A stretch of DNA of 64,000 bases from Cyclina sinensis (Eukaryota > Mollusca > Bivalvia > Venerida > Veneridae), in contig JAAONU010000004.1 of NCBI GenBank assembly GCA_012932295.1, forward strand, positions 29,428,304-29,492,303, given 5' to 3'. Positions 22,755-34,267 of the stretch are shown here, in pieces. The notes under the pieces are model-generated. The model was not told the DNA's origin. It worked only from the letters and a program-made list of their open reading frames with translations, and made no database searches. The translations under genes and the position numbers were made by a program. Numbering within the stretch: the first letter of the stretch is position 1; every line of letters begins with the position of its first letter.

Positions 22755-25372
22755 ATGCCATCGAAAAAAAGAACAGAATCCATTCTATCTTTGTACGCTA
22801 AGCTGGAAGACTTTGTAAAGTCTGAAGATGACTCGACAGACAAAGAGGAGGATTGTAGTGAAGTTATGGAAGAGTTTGAAAGAATTTTAAAGAAGGGAAA
22901 GCCAAAGCATCAAGATCTTGTTCATTCGGAGATTCTTAACGGGACAATAACAGATGATCATAGGGCATCTGACCCATGGAAAGGAGACGAAGAGGAGGTT
23001 ACCGTTATAAATGGTGACACATTGCTATTCCGCGCCATGCTGTTGCCTGTCGAGGAAGGCAGCAAGAGAGAGGAAACCCTCAACTTCATTATACAAGAGC
23101 TGCTGATCAAAAGATATCCTAAACTGATTGTTTATCCAAAGACAAATGAAGAGTGCAAAGGAATGACGCCGATCCATCTTGCAATTCTGAAAGGAGATAT
23201 CGAACTGTTACAGTTAATGGCAGATGTGATTGATGACACTGACAACAAGACGATTGATAAAGCAAGCATCAAAAAGATCTGCGCAAATGGTTCTGTTTTT
23301 CAAAATACAGCAATGATAGCTGGAACGTTACTTGGAGTTGCATCACTCAAGTTTGACAAAAAAGTATTTGATATTGTTTTTGACCGCTTTCGTTGCGACC
23401 TGACAGACACAAATGAAATGGGAGACAACGTTGTGCATTCTTTGATCAAATTTGCCCATTCTCACCCGGAAAAAAAGAAGCAAGCAATAGAAATGCTGCG
23501 CCATATAATGGACTGCAAATTCATAAAAGATCAAGCAGACAATAAAAAAATGTGTCGAATGAGAAGAAAGGCTCGTAAGTTGCTGATGATGGAGAACAAG
23601 GAGAAACTCAACCCATTACAACTGGCTGCTAAAAGACAACAATATGAATTCTTCGAATACATCATGCAACACAAGGTAAATACTCTCAATTCGTTGGTTT
23701 CGTAGATTGTTGTTTACTTTACTGATTGCATATTTTGAACTTTTTTTAAAAATGCAGAGCTTATGACGAGCATTCTATGCAACGCAAAAAAGTCTATGAC
23801 AGGGGAAAGAAATCTACATGAAAAGTTTTGCAGAGAACTTCTGTGGCCAACTTATTACATGTAAATATTTTACAGGTGTACCGATCAAAAGAAACAAATG
23901 ATGGTGTTTACAGTGAAGAATTATTCGATATAACAGAGATTGAAACACTGCCGCTGGAAAGTGAAGTTAAATCTTCAGACAGTGAGCAAATCAAAACAGA
24001 CTACCATGAGTCAGTCCTGGAATATATTGTCCATCACCAGACAAACAGTGCATTCCTTTTTGCAGATTTTCTGCCAGTTAAAGAGGTTATTAAAGAAAAA
24101 TGGCGGTATTATAAAAGGTTGTATAATAGTTGGTTTGTGGTGCATTGTGTCTTTATCATCACTCTGTCAGTGGCTGCTCTGTTCAGGTCGAAATTGTCTG
24201 GATCAGACACAGGAGACAACCTGGTCGACTTTGAATACCACGTCACCAGAAACATATTCGTCACGGTTGTTTCTGTCGTAGGATTAATTCTTGCAATAAT
24301 GAATTTTATGTTGGAAATCGGACGGATTGGTTTGTCCCGTTTTAAATTCAAGACTTCTAAGAGCTGGTTTAACCACGGCATTCGCCTTTTCAGTACACCG
24401 TATTCGAACATGTTATTCAGATTTTACTTTTTCCTTTTCAATCTTTTGCTTTTTGTCGATTTTATTGTTGCTTCAATGGCAGGGCGAAGGTCGCTCCCAG
24501 GTTATCATAACTATTGTTTGATCTTTGCGGTTATCATTGGTTGGTATCTGTTAATGTTCTTTCTTCAAGGATATAAACCTTTCAGTTTCTTCACAGTTCT
24601 GATCCAGAGAGTAATGGTAGACCTGCTGAAATTCGCCGTTGTAATGCTGATATTACTCATGGCATTTTCTGTTGCGATGTTTATGATAATGCAAGGTGCA
24701 AATACAGAAGAGGACGATTTTAATCATTTTGGAAAAACGATGCTTAAAATGCTTACAATAATGCTAGGTATTGGTGAGTTAGGAATTCTTTTCCAGGCCC
24801 GGCAGCCGATTCTAGCAGTTATTGTTTTTGTGTTGTTTGTACTTCTTACGACAATTCTTCTGTTGAATGCACTTATTGCGCTGATGTCCAATGCATGCAC
24901 AGATTTGATGAGCAATCAGGGAGGTTTCGTTGCCACTAAAATGCATTGCCGTCTTCAAAAGCTTTCGGTCATTCTTTATTTAGAAAGCTATCTTCCTAGA
25001 CGCTTCTGCTACGAAGTTGGTACAGTGAAAAAGAAATTAAGATATGTTAATAATGAATGGGTTAGAAATGCACCGAGACGATTTTGGTCATTAAGTTCTC
25101 TTCATGGGAAATTGCATGACTCCTTCGATTCTATGCAAAGTACACTTAAACCAGATGAACTGGGTCATTTTAACACAAATAAAGTAACAAGACGCACGAG
25201 AAAGTCAAGAGACAGATCAACTGCGCGTATTGTGCCCGGTAATGAAACGGAAACTCCAAGAATTTTGCAAAGACAGATAGACATAACTGACATGGACAGG
25301 AAAACATGTAACACATGCAACACAGAGGATGTCATTCATCTGCAAACGCAAAATGTCAGCTTATCAATATAA
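22755..25372 (+). CDS. TRPV-like cation channel, gene 1 (two exons)
   Basis: Exon 1 is 22755-23675 and exon 2 is 23876-25372, with a phase-0 GT-AG intron of 200 bp; 805 residues, the usual TRPV size. It is a tetrameric plasma-membrane cation channel subunit. Residues ~80-307 are ankyrin-type (GMTPIHLAILKGDIELLQLM at 136-155; GDNVVHSLIKFA; NPLQLAAKRQQYEFFEYI, matching the last TRPV ankyrin repeat). Six membrane segments lie at about 393-411, 434-452, 486-508, 520-537, 558-580 and 619-645. The pore loop has GIGE (605-608) and S6 ends LLNALIALM, the TRPV-type motif; YKPFSFFTVLIQ is the S4-S5 linker. The start is the first ATG (MPSKKRT); the ATG used by gene 2 is ATT here. AATAAA lies at 25454 and 25471. 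Subfamily beyond TRPV-like, and stimulus, are unknown. Confidence 0.87.
23676..23875 (+). other. Intron of TRPV-like gene 1
   Basis: 200 bp, GTAAAT donor and TTTTACAG acceptor, phase 0. Its last ~48 bp is open in the exon-2 frame. Confidence 0.9.
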
Positions 25373-25453
25373 AATATTTAAAGAAATATAAGTAAGCAGC
25401 ATTTTCGCAGGACATTTGAAATCCCTACAAAGTAAACCATACAAATTAAACCA

Positions 25454-25476
25454 AATAAACAAAAAAATGAAATAAA
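25454..25476 (+). terminator. Polyadenylation signals of gene 1
   Basis: AATAAA at 25454-25459 and 25471-25476, about 80-100 bp after the stop codon; the arrangement is conserved after gene 2. Confidence 0.6.
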
Positions 25477-25479
25477 GCT

Positions 25480-26680
25480 TTCGGTGGTTTATTTTGACCG
25501 TTTCAGTTTGCGTATTGTAATAAAACGACCATTTCCAAAGTCATTTACAAAAAATACAGCTTAGTACTTTTATACGGTCTTAGCTTTGCTAATTTAATGG
25601 CAAGGTTCATCTTTCAGGGGTGGTTTGGGCAAGCACACCGCAATTTTTATATCCTAATTTTAAATTTAATTTTGGTATGCTCATTAAACTTCTATTTACA
25701 TTTAAATAATAAATTATACTTCTGTCCATTCCTTCACATTCTATTCAGATGTAAGTGTTTCGTTTTCTTTTTCTTTTATTTCTTCACTTCTTGAAAATAA
25801 ACGAGGCCCGGATCAACGACGTCTAGTAGAAGCTACACACGTGATCTATTATGTCCCAGTATGTTTGAATATTGGAGGTTTTTGAGTGGCTGTCGTGCAT
25901 AGACTTGTAAATTAGCACATTTCTATTTTCATATAAGATCGTTTGTTTGCAGATATTTGGCTATATGCCAACTTTTCCATGAATAACAAATAATGACACT
26001 ATCTTTGCTCTTTGTTGGAACACAAAACGAAAATGGCTTTGTCAGCATTTACTCTATTTACACGTAGGCTCTATTTTCACATTTGAATAGACCTTGAATT
26101 TGACAAATACAGCTGCACAGGATGGGCTTTTTATTTATTTTCCACAAATTGTTTAAATAAAAAAAGTTTCCATGCAGGGTCTAATCAAGTGTTTGTATGT
26201 TAAAATACCAAAGCACGAAAAGATAATATGCTTATTCCTTTGATGTCTTTAGAGAATGAGTTAAACAAGTTTTTGCAATAGATGTTAAAGAAGATAATTG
26301 TATATTTTAAATTTGGCTTTACTCTTTTTGTAAATTGTCATGGAGTTTGTGAGTGTGTGACATGTAGTTGATTTCATTTTAGTTTATTTTAATTTTATTT
26401 TATATTCTAAAGCAGATCTAGAAAATAAAGTCTTGTCGTTTCTTTTTTAATCCTTATTCCGGACTGTATTAAAAATTGGGGCTTTGTATTATTCTACATG
26501 TAACAGAGAGCAGAGGGAAATCAAGAATTTCAGTCGGCCTGTTTATTTACAAATGGGCTAGTTCGGGGTAATTAATGCTAAATTACAGTATGAGGGTTGT
26601 TGTTAATAAATCTTTTGTGAAAAAAGATTAACTTTAATTGTACACAGTTATTTATTGTCTTACGGAGATTATAGTTCGTA
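25480..26680. other. 3' flank of TRPV-like gene 1
   Basis: AT-rich and non-coding, collinear with 48,032-48,870 in the second copy but with extra segments. No gene recognised. Confidence 0.5.
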
Positions 26681-26689
26681 ACAGACCAC

Positions 26690-27070
26690 AGAGTGCGGTA
26701 TTCGAACAGGTCTTCCCGAATTGAAAACCAAAGTTCTAGACAAATGAGCCAAAAAATCGAGCCCCTGCGGTTGTTTTTTTATACAAATATAGGCTGATCT
26801 GCACTGGACTATAACGCACCCCCATTTGAGAAAGACATCTTTTATGATAATGAATGGTATGGTTATACTTTTTTATATCAGATATCTTGAAAAAATTTTC
26901 CTCATCATAATTATTACTAAGTCCAGGCTAAGTACCCATCTTTCTGAGATGAACGTTCGTAACAGAAAGATGCAACTGATCTTGAAAAAAAAGACCCAGA
27001 GAGGGAATGAAACTCAAGACCTCTTGCATCGAAATCCAAAGCTCCAGGCTACCGAGTCCTGGTGCTGACA
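26690..27070 (-). repeat. Pair of tRNA-like (SINE-head) sequences, copy 1
   Basis: On the minus strand two diverged tRNA-like heads lie at about 26,690-26,770 (TTTGGCTCATTTGTCTAGA as A box, TGTTCGAATACC as B box) and 26,985-27,065 (CCAGGACTCGGTAGCCTGG as A box). Both are also found, less diverged, at 48,880-48,965 and 49,200-49,275. Neither folds as an intact tRNA by inspection. Confidence 0.5.
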
Positions 27071-27087
27071 CACACACACACACACCT
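27066..27087. repeat. (AC)n microsatellite
   Basis: About nine CA dinucleotides directly after the second tRNA-like head; absent at the equivalent place in the second copy. Confidence 0.9.
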
Positions 27088-27297
27088 ACCTTAAATACTA
27101 TTTTAGATCGTTAGTTTATACAGTTATAGGTCGGTATACACTGGGCAGTAAAATTGTAATATCTTTTGTATGACTTTCCCACTCATAAATTAAATTTACC
27201 ACTATACTTGAAAGAATATTTTCATTGTGTAAACAGCGAAAGAATTCAGTGTTTCTTCAAATTAAAACGATTTCTGAATACTGCTTTTAAATGTATT

Positions 27298-27730
27298 TCA
27301 ACTGTCTTGCATCTTCGTTATTTCAACTGTCTTGCATCTTCGCTATTTCAACTGTCTTGCATCTTCGTTATTTCAACTGTCTTGCATCTTTGCTATTTCA
27401 ACTGTCTTGCATCTTCGCTATTTCAACTGTCTTGCATCTTCGTTATTTCAACTGTCTTGCATCTTCGCTATTTCAACTGTCTTGCATCTTCGTTATTTCA
27501 ACTGTCTTGCATCTTCGTTATTTCAACTGTCTTGCATCTTCGTTATTTCAACTGTCTTGCATCTTCGTTATTTCAACTGTGTCTTGCATCTTCGTTTATT
27601 CAACTGTCTTGCATCTTCGTTATTTCAACTGTCTTGCATCTTCGCTATTTCAACTGTCTTGCATCTTCGCTATTTCAACTGTCTTGCATCTTCGCTATTT
27701 CAACTGTCTTGCATCTTCGTTATTTTAACC
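27298..27730. repeat. Minisatellite, 25-bp unit, 17 copies
   Basis: The unit is CTTGCATCTTCGTTATTTCA ACTGT. It starts at 27306, 27331, 27356 and so on to 27708, in exact 25-bp register except for a 2-bp (GT) insertion before 27583. Units differ mainly by C or T at one site (CGCTA/CGTTA). The second copy of the segment has a single diverged unit near 49,505. No unit contains a stop in any forward frame, so three overlapping spurious ORFs of up to 217 codons arise; they are not genes. Confidence 0.97.
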
Positions 27731-27990
27731 ACTTATATAACTTAAACGGATTGGTTAGTCATCATTGCCTCGAACTTAAATACATATTCTTTGTGAATAA
27801 TTTCTGGTCAAATAAATAGTTAAACGACGTCTATGAAGCTTTGACATTTGGGCCTAGCAAGCGACATATTTGATCATAAATGAATATTAAGGTTTGAAAA
27901 CACAGTTGTTTCCTTTCACTATAACACATTGTCATATTGTATGACTGTTATCTATATGTTGATATTTTAAGGTGATAGGCTTGTTAAGGG

Positions 27991-28980
27991 TCCTTGCGTT
28001 GTTCCTAGTACCTGTCTACGAGACGACCTTACATATTGTAATATACAAACACTTGTATGCCTCTAGCCGATTTAAAGACAGGGCCTTTCTCTGCCCAGAG
28101 AATCGTCGACCATATTTTTCAAAGTCAGTAACCACAGAAAGTTATCCGATTTTGACTCAAAATCTGTTTTCTTTCTGTAGTAACAGAAAAAGTTCCAGGC
28201 GTTTGTTTATAAAGAAGCAGGAAAAACCTATTTCCTGTCACACTTTGATGTTTGGTACTTTTTCAGAATACATGCGCACATTTTCCGTATTCCTGTACTG
28301 TCGTAATGTAACGGGTGGGAAAAGCATACGGATATCTTGTGGTGAACATTATAACTGACATTGTACGATTGAACAAGGCTGTTTACAAGGTTATTATTAT
28401 TTTTTAATTAAAAAAAACTTTTTAAAAGAGTAAAACTACGCTTTTTACAATAATAACTATACATTCCGCGTAGAAAATTGCTAACGTTCTTTTGTTAACC
28501 ATCAATTTATTAGGGGAAAATTTTAAATGTCTTCTTTTCAATAAGGTCACTTAAACTCAGAAACGTTCCATCTTCTACAGAAGAGTACCAAAATGTTCCA
28601 ACTTTTACCAAGGGTAACTATTTTCCACCTTAGGTCTTATGTTTGGCAGGGACATGAATAAATGTGAAAATTCCTTTAAAATCTTCTTGAAAGGTAGAAG
28701 GTAGTAAGGAAACTGTTTGACTGCAAGAATTGCGAGGTTAAGACAGATCAAAAATTGTAAAAGAGTCAGGAATAATAACAGCTTAACTCTTTACAATCAA
28801 GCTGTAAATGTAAATTCATTGTGACCTGTACAAATTTTAGAACTGTATTTTATTTAGATTTATTTATTTTACATAGATTGGAAAGTAAGTTCTTGCAACT
28901 TATATTAATCCCTCTCGATGACTGTAACATGGTTTAAAACAAGTACTTGCGTCGAAGGTGAGGAATGTAAAAGTCACTGG
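27991..28980. other. AT-rich sequence beyond the first segmental copy
   Basis: A 128-codon GTG-started ORF (27972-28358) is present, but it is not conserved at the equivalent place of copy 2 and has no recognisable domain. Nothing else seen. Confidence 0.4.
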
Positions 28981-28983
28981 AGA

Positions 28984-29075
28984 CTCTCACTTCTCGTGGG
29001 ATTCGAACCAGCAACTCCTGGGTTGATCGGGATTCATGCGCTCTTTCCCCTCAACCTCTGCTCCTCCTAGAGAGT
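28984..29075 (-). repeat. tRNA-derived SINE-like head
   Basis: The minus strand shows GGTTCGAATCC (29009-28999), a perfect B box, preceded about 40 nt upstream by an A-box-like GAGCAGAGGTTGAGGGG. The long variable-arm-like middle resembles a Leu/Ser-type tRNA. It has no intact acceptor stem, so a SINE or tRNA relic is likelier than a functional tRNA. Confidence 0.5.
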
Positions 29076-29114
29076 TTTGTATTCAAAGGATTTTTTGGCT
29101 GCATACTTATTGAT

Positions 29115-29215
29115 GTTAACTGAGTTTCAATGCATATCTTATGCTATTTTCCAGTTTCATTGAATGTCTTACGAGCTAAATGCATTAGATAAGTTTTGCC
29201 ACGCAAGATAAATAA
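29115..29215 (+). repeat. Second copy of the distal upstream segment of TRPV-like gene 1
   Basis: Shares TTATGCTATTT(T)CCAGTTT, then ACGAGCTxAATxCATTAxAT and AAGTTTTG with 22,107-22,230, in the same order and orientation. Confidence 0.6.
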
Positions 29216-29228
29216 AGTCTACTCCAGA

Positions 29229-31480
29229 GGTAACGATATTCCGGATGTTACGATGCAAACTGTTAGGTCCCGACTAGTTTTCTCTTAAATTTAGTTGATC
29301 AGACAGCGCTTCTACGATATCTAATGTAACGATATTCCGGGTGTAGCAATACACTTCTAAAGTGAGATATATAAGAAGTCTCACTTCTTCAAACATTGCA
29401 TGTTTTTTTTATGTCAATGGTGACTATTTCTGCAAGACTGCCAAGTCTAGGTTCAGAAATACAAGTACCTTTCACAAAACTTCTGTTTAAGTAAAGGTCA
29501 TCTTATCTGTGATGACTAAGTAAAAGGCCGACAATATGCAGAAAGTGTCTGTACTGAAAGAATTCCTGTTAATTCTCAAAACGCGTAATATTTCTTAATC
29601 AAAACTGTCTAAGCTAATGCAACAAACATTACTTTCATCAAACTTTATCATTTTAAAAAGTATTCACTGAAATCAAGCAATATGTTATTCAAGTTGGACA
29701 CTTGAACCTTTACTTTGAATATACATTATTTTTAGACTTTCTCAAACTTTTAAGTAAAAATTTCATATTTTAGATATAACTAAATAGCAATATTTTATGC
29801 AATGCTTCAAAACACATCCTTTAACAATAATCATATAGGCTACGTTTATACTTTCTAGTAAAATGAACAACATAAAAGCTATCATAACTATAGACCTGGA
29901 GTTTGCTGAAGACTGACTCAAGTTCCTCGGAACCTGCTCCATCTTGTATTGCCGTTTACCTGAAATGAAATTTTATACTGTGCATGCCTACATAAAACTC
30001 TCATACAAAGCATCTGAATGAGTTGATACAGAAATGCACCTCATTTCTGCTCTTTAAAAGGAAAACAAACTATTTTAGGGGAAAGTACAGACAATACAAT
30101 CTGAGAACAAGTAAAGAAGGCCGACATCATGTCAGAAATATTTTTAACAGGCAGATATTCTTTAAAAATGTGCAACTGCCTGACTTGTTGGATACAAATT
30201 TATGATAAAGTGATTAAATTGGTTTTTACTAACTTGAATGGCCTTCATTGCTCTTGGCATATATCTTGCTTCACCAGCCACACTGTGTCTCCTTCTTTTG
30301 CAACAAATCAGTTCATCAGACAGGTTAGTCCTTGTACCCACCAACACTTGTTTGCTACCATGCATTTACATTCTAAAGCTGAATAAAGAACTATTAAATT
30401 CTGAAATTAGAGAGAAATACACCACTGAGGCAGGTGACATTTTGAAATGTTGACAAAACTGACACTGATCTAAATTATCTAAATACTAATACACTACCCG
30501 CACTCACTAAAACAACAACAAAAAACAACATAACAGTCATGTTTTGATTATTTTGCAATTTCTGCTATTGCAATTTTAGTTTGTTTAAAGCTAATTGTAC
30601 AACTCAGTTTTCTGTGATATTAAAAAGGAATTTATGTCAATGTTTACTACAGAGTATCAACTGTTTTTGAAAGGTATTTTGAAAACTTAATAGCGATAGT
30701 TATAAGCTAATATTTTCAGACAAAGTTCTAAAATAAAAATTGTAAGGCACCAAACAAATTTATTGAATAATATTTCTGCAAGCCTTAAAAGAGATATTTC
30801 TCAATTGATCAAACTCACACGTTTGTGCTAACAATATCTGCATCGTTTTTGTGTGCTAAAAATGTATAAAATGCTTGAATAAACAAATGTTGAAAAGGGT
30901 ATTGAAGAAATCGCCATTGTTGATTGATTGCGTTTTACGATCAATGAACAAATGTAAAATTTAAGATATTATTTCCACACACTTTATCATAACTTTGCAC
31001 CTGAATAAACGAAATCCAATTCAACGAAAGCATTAGTAACGTTTGAGAATTATTAATGTAATTTTATATAAATACAGTAAAATATGCTGAAGGATCTCAA
31101 ATCCAAAAAGAAATGTATCGCTCTTGATATAAATGTAAAAGTTTTACTTCATTTCTTATCTTTTGGACATTCTCTGTTACATTTTAATCGTTTCTATGTT
31201 AAAAATCAAAATGTCCACATGCGTATTTCGCACAAAGTTGCAACTAGATTTCATATTTACTGTCTTTCTCATGAGTTCGTTTTCTTAACAGACGAAACAA
31301 AAAAATGAATTAAATTGAATGAAGGTTACTAAAAGGATATTAAAAGTGTAATGAAACGCATAAGAAGAAATTTCGTTCAGGGATTATTGCCCAATTATCT
31401 GTATTAAACGAAATTGTTAGCTCCATGGATTGTGGTAGTAGACAGTCTGTTAACAATGCATAGAACAGTTCAACAGAATT
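29229..31480. other. AT-rich region with uncertain exon-like pieces
   Basis: GTAACGATATTCCGG occurs twice, near 29,229 and 29,327. On the minus strand, 30,237-30,365 is open and less AT-rich, ends at a GTTAGT donor, and could join a piece near 29,950 that follows a TTTCAG acceptor and soon reaches a stop. No homology was recognised, and plus-strand frames are open over the same bases, so this is not called a gene. Confidence 0.3.
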
Positions 31481-31489
31481 AGTGCGCAA

Positions 31490-32640
31490 TTTCGCTGATC
31501 CTTTATTTTCAAAACAATGTCATTACAAAAACGTGCCCTGCTTTGAAACGGAGTCTTACCATTTAACTGGTAAGAAGGCAATGGATGTATTATTATGTAG
31601 ATGTAAAGAATTTGATCTAAGTCCAAAAATTTTATGCCAACTGTTTGATGCTTTGTTGCATCTATATTGAATTATTCCTGTGAAATTTGGGGATATACCA
31701 AGTCTATATAAATCGAACGCCTACATTAAAAATTTTGTAAATAACTACTGAAAGTTCAAATGAATGCATGTAATGCTACCATCTATGGTGAACTTTGTCG
31801 ATTACCCTGTAAATAGATTTGTAAGAATCATTAAGTACTGGCTAAAATTTGCTGATATTGATAATATCATACTAAAGACTGTGTATAATCAAGCACTGAA
31901 AGACCGTAATAATGGTTTAACAAACTTATTGAGAAATATTAGAAAATTATTAATTGAATACAGATTCTCGTACGTGTTTGACCAAGTAATTTTTTAAAAT
32001 GTGAACATGTTTTAATATGACTTTAAATGCCGTATCATTGATACTGTGAAGTAAGAATGGTTCGCAAATTTAGAAACCAGCTCTGTACTACAATTATATA
32101 AAAATTTAAATGCACATTTGAATATGAAAACTACTTGGATACATTGCCAAGAAGTTTTAGATTTTATATTTGTATGCTTAGACTGTGCGGTCTAAATTTT
32201 AGAATCCAGACGGTCAGAAACAATAGAAATCGTATCCCTCGTGAAGAAAGATACTGTTTGTACTGCAACACACTAGATATTGAAGACGAGTATCATTTGT
32301 CTGTATCTGTAACTGTTAGTCTGATATAAGGAAAATATATTCAAACGTTATATACTATCGTATAAATTCATGCAACTCCTGAATACTAAAAACAAAACCG
32401 AACTCATTAACCTTTGTAGATATATGACAGAGGCTCTTGCTATCAGAAATGCAATGATAAAGCTGAACGTTAATTATTTGTTCATCCTCCCAGTGTATCA
32501 AATTGTTGTTTTGTTACCTTTTTAATTGTAATATTTTGTTTTGTTTTTACTATGTTTCCACATTGATAATATAGCTGTGAAAATTATGTGATGTAAACGA
32601 TGTAATATTTACAAGCTTTAAATAAAAAACCTGTTCTGTT
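31490..32640 (+). mobile_element. Decayed LINE, 3' end of reverse-transcriptase ORF and tail
   Basis: Frames broken by several stops and shifts still show KKAMDVLLCRCKEFDLSPK, NYSCEIWGYTK, FVRIIKYWLKFADIDN, YLDTLPRSFRFYICMLRLC, RYCLYCNTLDIEDEYH and KFMQLLNTKNKTELINLC in order. This is the C-terminal part of a LINE polyprotein, with a CxxC...H-type segment, common in molluscs. The sequence ends after AATAAAAAACC in short CTGTT repeats (32,627-32,645), the kind of 3' simple-repeat tail such elements carry. The 5' part is truncated or unrecognisable. Dead copy. Confidence 0.8.
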
Positions 32641-32645
32641 CTGTT

Positions 32646-34110
32646 TTAAAACGGGTACCTTCCATTTTGCACAGGAAGAAGGCGATATACTTGATTGGTG
32701 CTATCTGATCACTTGGTGGAAAAAACACGCTATTTTTGTTCATCAGAGATTGGTGCAATGTGTCTCATTATCGTCTGGGGAAAATAATCAATTTATTTTC
32801 GATAAGGAACCAGCCTAGCAACTTAATATATGGTTAAGGCGGCAGATAAAGTCTTTCAATGTTATCCATATCACGATTTAATTCAAATCAGATAGAACAA
32901 GAAAAAAAAAATTAAGCACTCTAATATTCCGATCCACTTATCCAAATTTATCATCAACTACAGCCAGTCTTTCATCTGCATATAAATGCTAGTTAATTTA
33001 ATAAAACACTGATATTATACATTAATAGGTCTTTAACACAAACACCTCTGACTTTGTGGCACACTTAGTTTTGACAATTACTGAGAGGACTTCTGTTAAA
33101 ATAAACTTACAACCCTTAAAGTGCAGTTTAAAATTTATCATAATTATGAAGATTAATATTTTTTTCTGATATCTACTTTTGAATTGTGCGTTATAAAACG
33201 TCACCTTGCACTTCCAGAACCTGTCTCCCAGATATTAAATTGGATATTTTTATTCTGCGCCTCTATGCTAAGACTGATTAAATTTTTTAGCTGTACACTG
33301 CTCATTCAGAAAGATTACTTTTAACAGATTTTCATGTTGCCTCTCATTCTAACTTAGCATTTTCATTTCGACTTATGTTGCATACGAGAATACATACTAC
33401 TATTTCATGCTGGGATTTCATCACGTAGCTATTTCTGCTTCAATACTTTTTTGACAAAATATTGCTACCATCTGTTGCCAATATACACGAAGTGACACGT
33501 ATCTTTTCGTTAATTATGTGTTTCCTATATTTCAACTTTTAAAACTATCCCCGTGTCAAGTTGCATTATTAATATCTCAAAAAAGATGTAAGGTAGAAAC
33601 TTTTTTCAGTTTCACTGCTGAATGAGAGAGATTTAAAGAAAATACAACATTTCCTCAGTCTCAGAAATACTAATTAAAACATTATTCAAAGTTAATTTGT
33701 TCATTGCTGAAAATTAAAAGTTCGATTAACACTTAATCTAAAACATTGTTCATTAATAGGTAGATATTACAGTTACTAAAACATTACAAAATATTGAATA
33801 ATACGTAATTATAACAGCATAATACTTTCATGTCAATTGTGTAAATCTGACAGCATAAAAGGACGTGAATATATCCAATTACAAACATAACAGAAAAAAT
33901 CTTCGAGGAGAAGACACGTCACAGATAAAGAAGTAATCAAAAATTTGGATCTGTAAAGTGAGTGAAATATATGCAGTTTCACCAAGACGGGGATCAAAAT
34001 GAGGACGAGGGACAAGAACAATTAAAAAAAGACAGCAAGAGGTATGTAAGTATCCTAGTAGTAGAGCCTGGCCCTAAAATGTCCGCAAAGATTACTAGAT
34101 CGGGTATACA
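32646..34110. other. AT-rich sequence without a recognised gene
   Basis: A short acidic open stretch at 33,962-34,041 ends at GTATGTAAGT, a good donor sequence, but has no convincing acceptor or homology. Nothing else seen. Confidence 0.35.
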
Positions 34111-34118
34111 AAGCACCT

Positions 34119-34267
34119 CTATACCATATGGTGCCTACCTATGACGAGCACCTAACATTATCCTAGTCTATTCCATATGGTGCCTACCTATGACGAGCAT
34201 CTAACATTATCCTAGTCTATACCATATGGTGCCTAACTATGACGAGCATCTTACTTTATCCTAGTCT
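34119..34267. repeat. 49-bp tandem repeat, array 1 (3 units)
   Basis: Each unit contains the palindrome CCATATGG (34124, 34173, 34222), then TGCCTACCTATGACGAGCAT and CTAACATTATCCTAGTCTAT, in a 49-bp period. Confidence 0.92.

Larger units (their letters stand above)
22400..27990 (+). repeat. Segmental duplication, copy 1 (TRPV-like gene plus flanks)
   Basis: Collinear with 44,750-49,795 in the same orientation. Matching blocks include the proximal promoter, both exons, the 3' flank, two tRNA-like repeats and the final block ending near GTATGACTGTTA. Copy 1 is longer mainly because of the 25-bp minisatellite. Boundaries are by eye. Confidence 0.85.

Noticed and set aside
27166..27819. Three overlapping plus-strand ORFs of 137-217 codons with repeats of STVLHLRYFNCLASSLFQ type
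   Set aside because: They are produced by the 25-bp minisatellite, which lacks stops in all three frames; the frame rotates through the repeat and the second segmental copy has no such ORF.
27972..28358. 128-codon plus-strand ORF with a hydrophobic start
   Set aside because: Starts with GTG, is not conserved in the second segmental copy, and has no domain.
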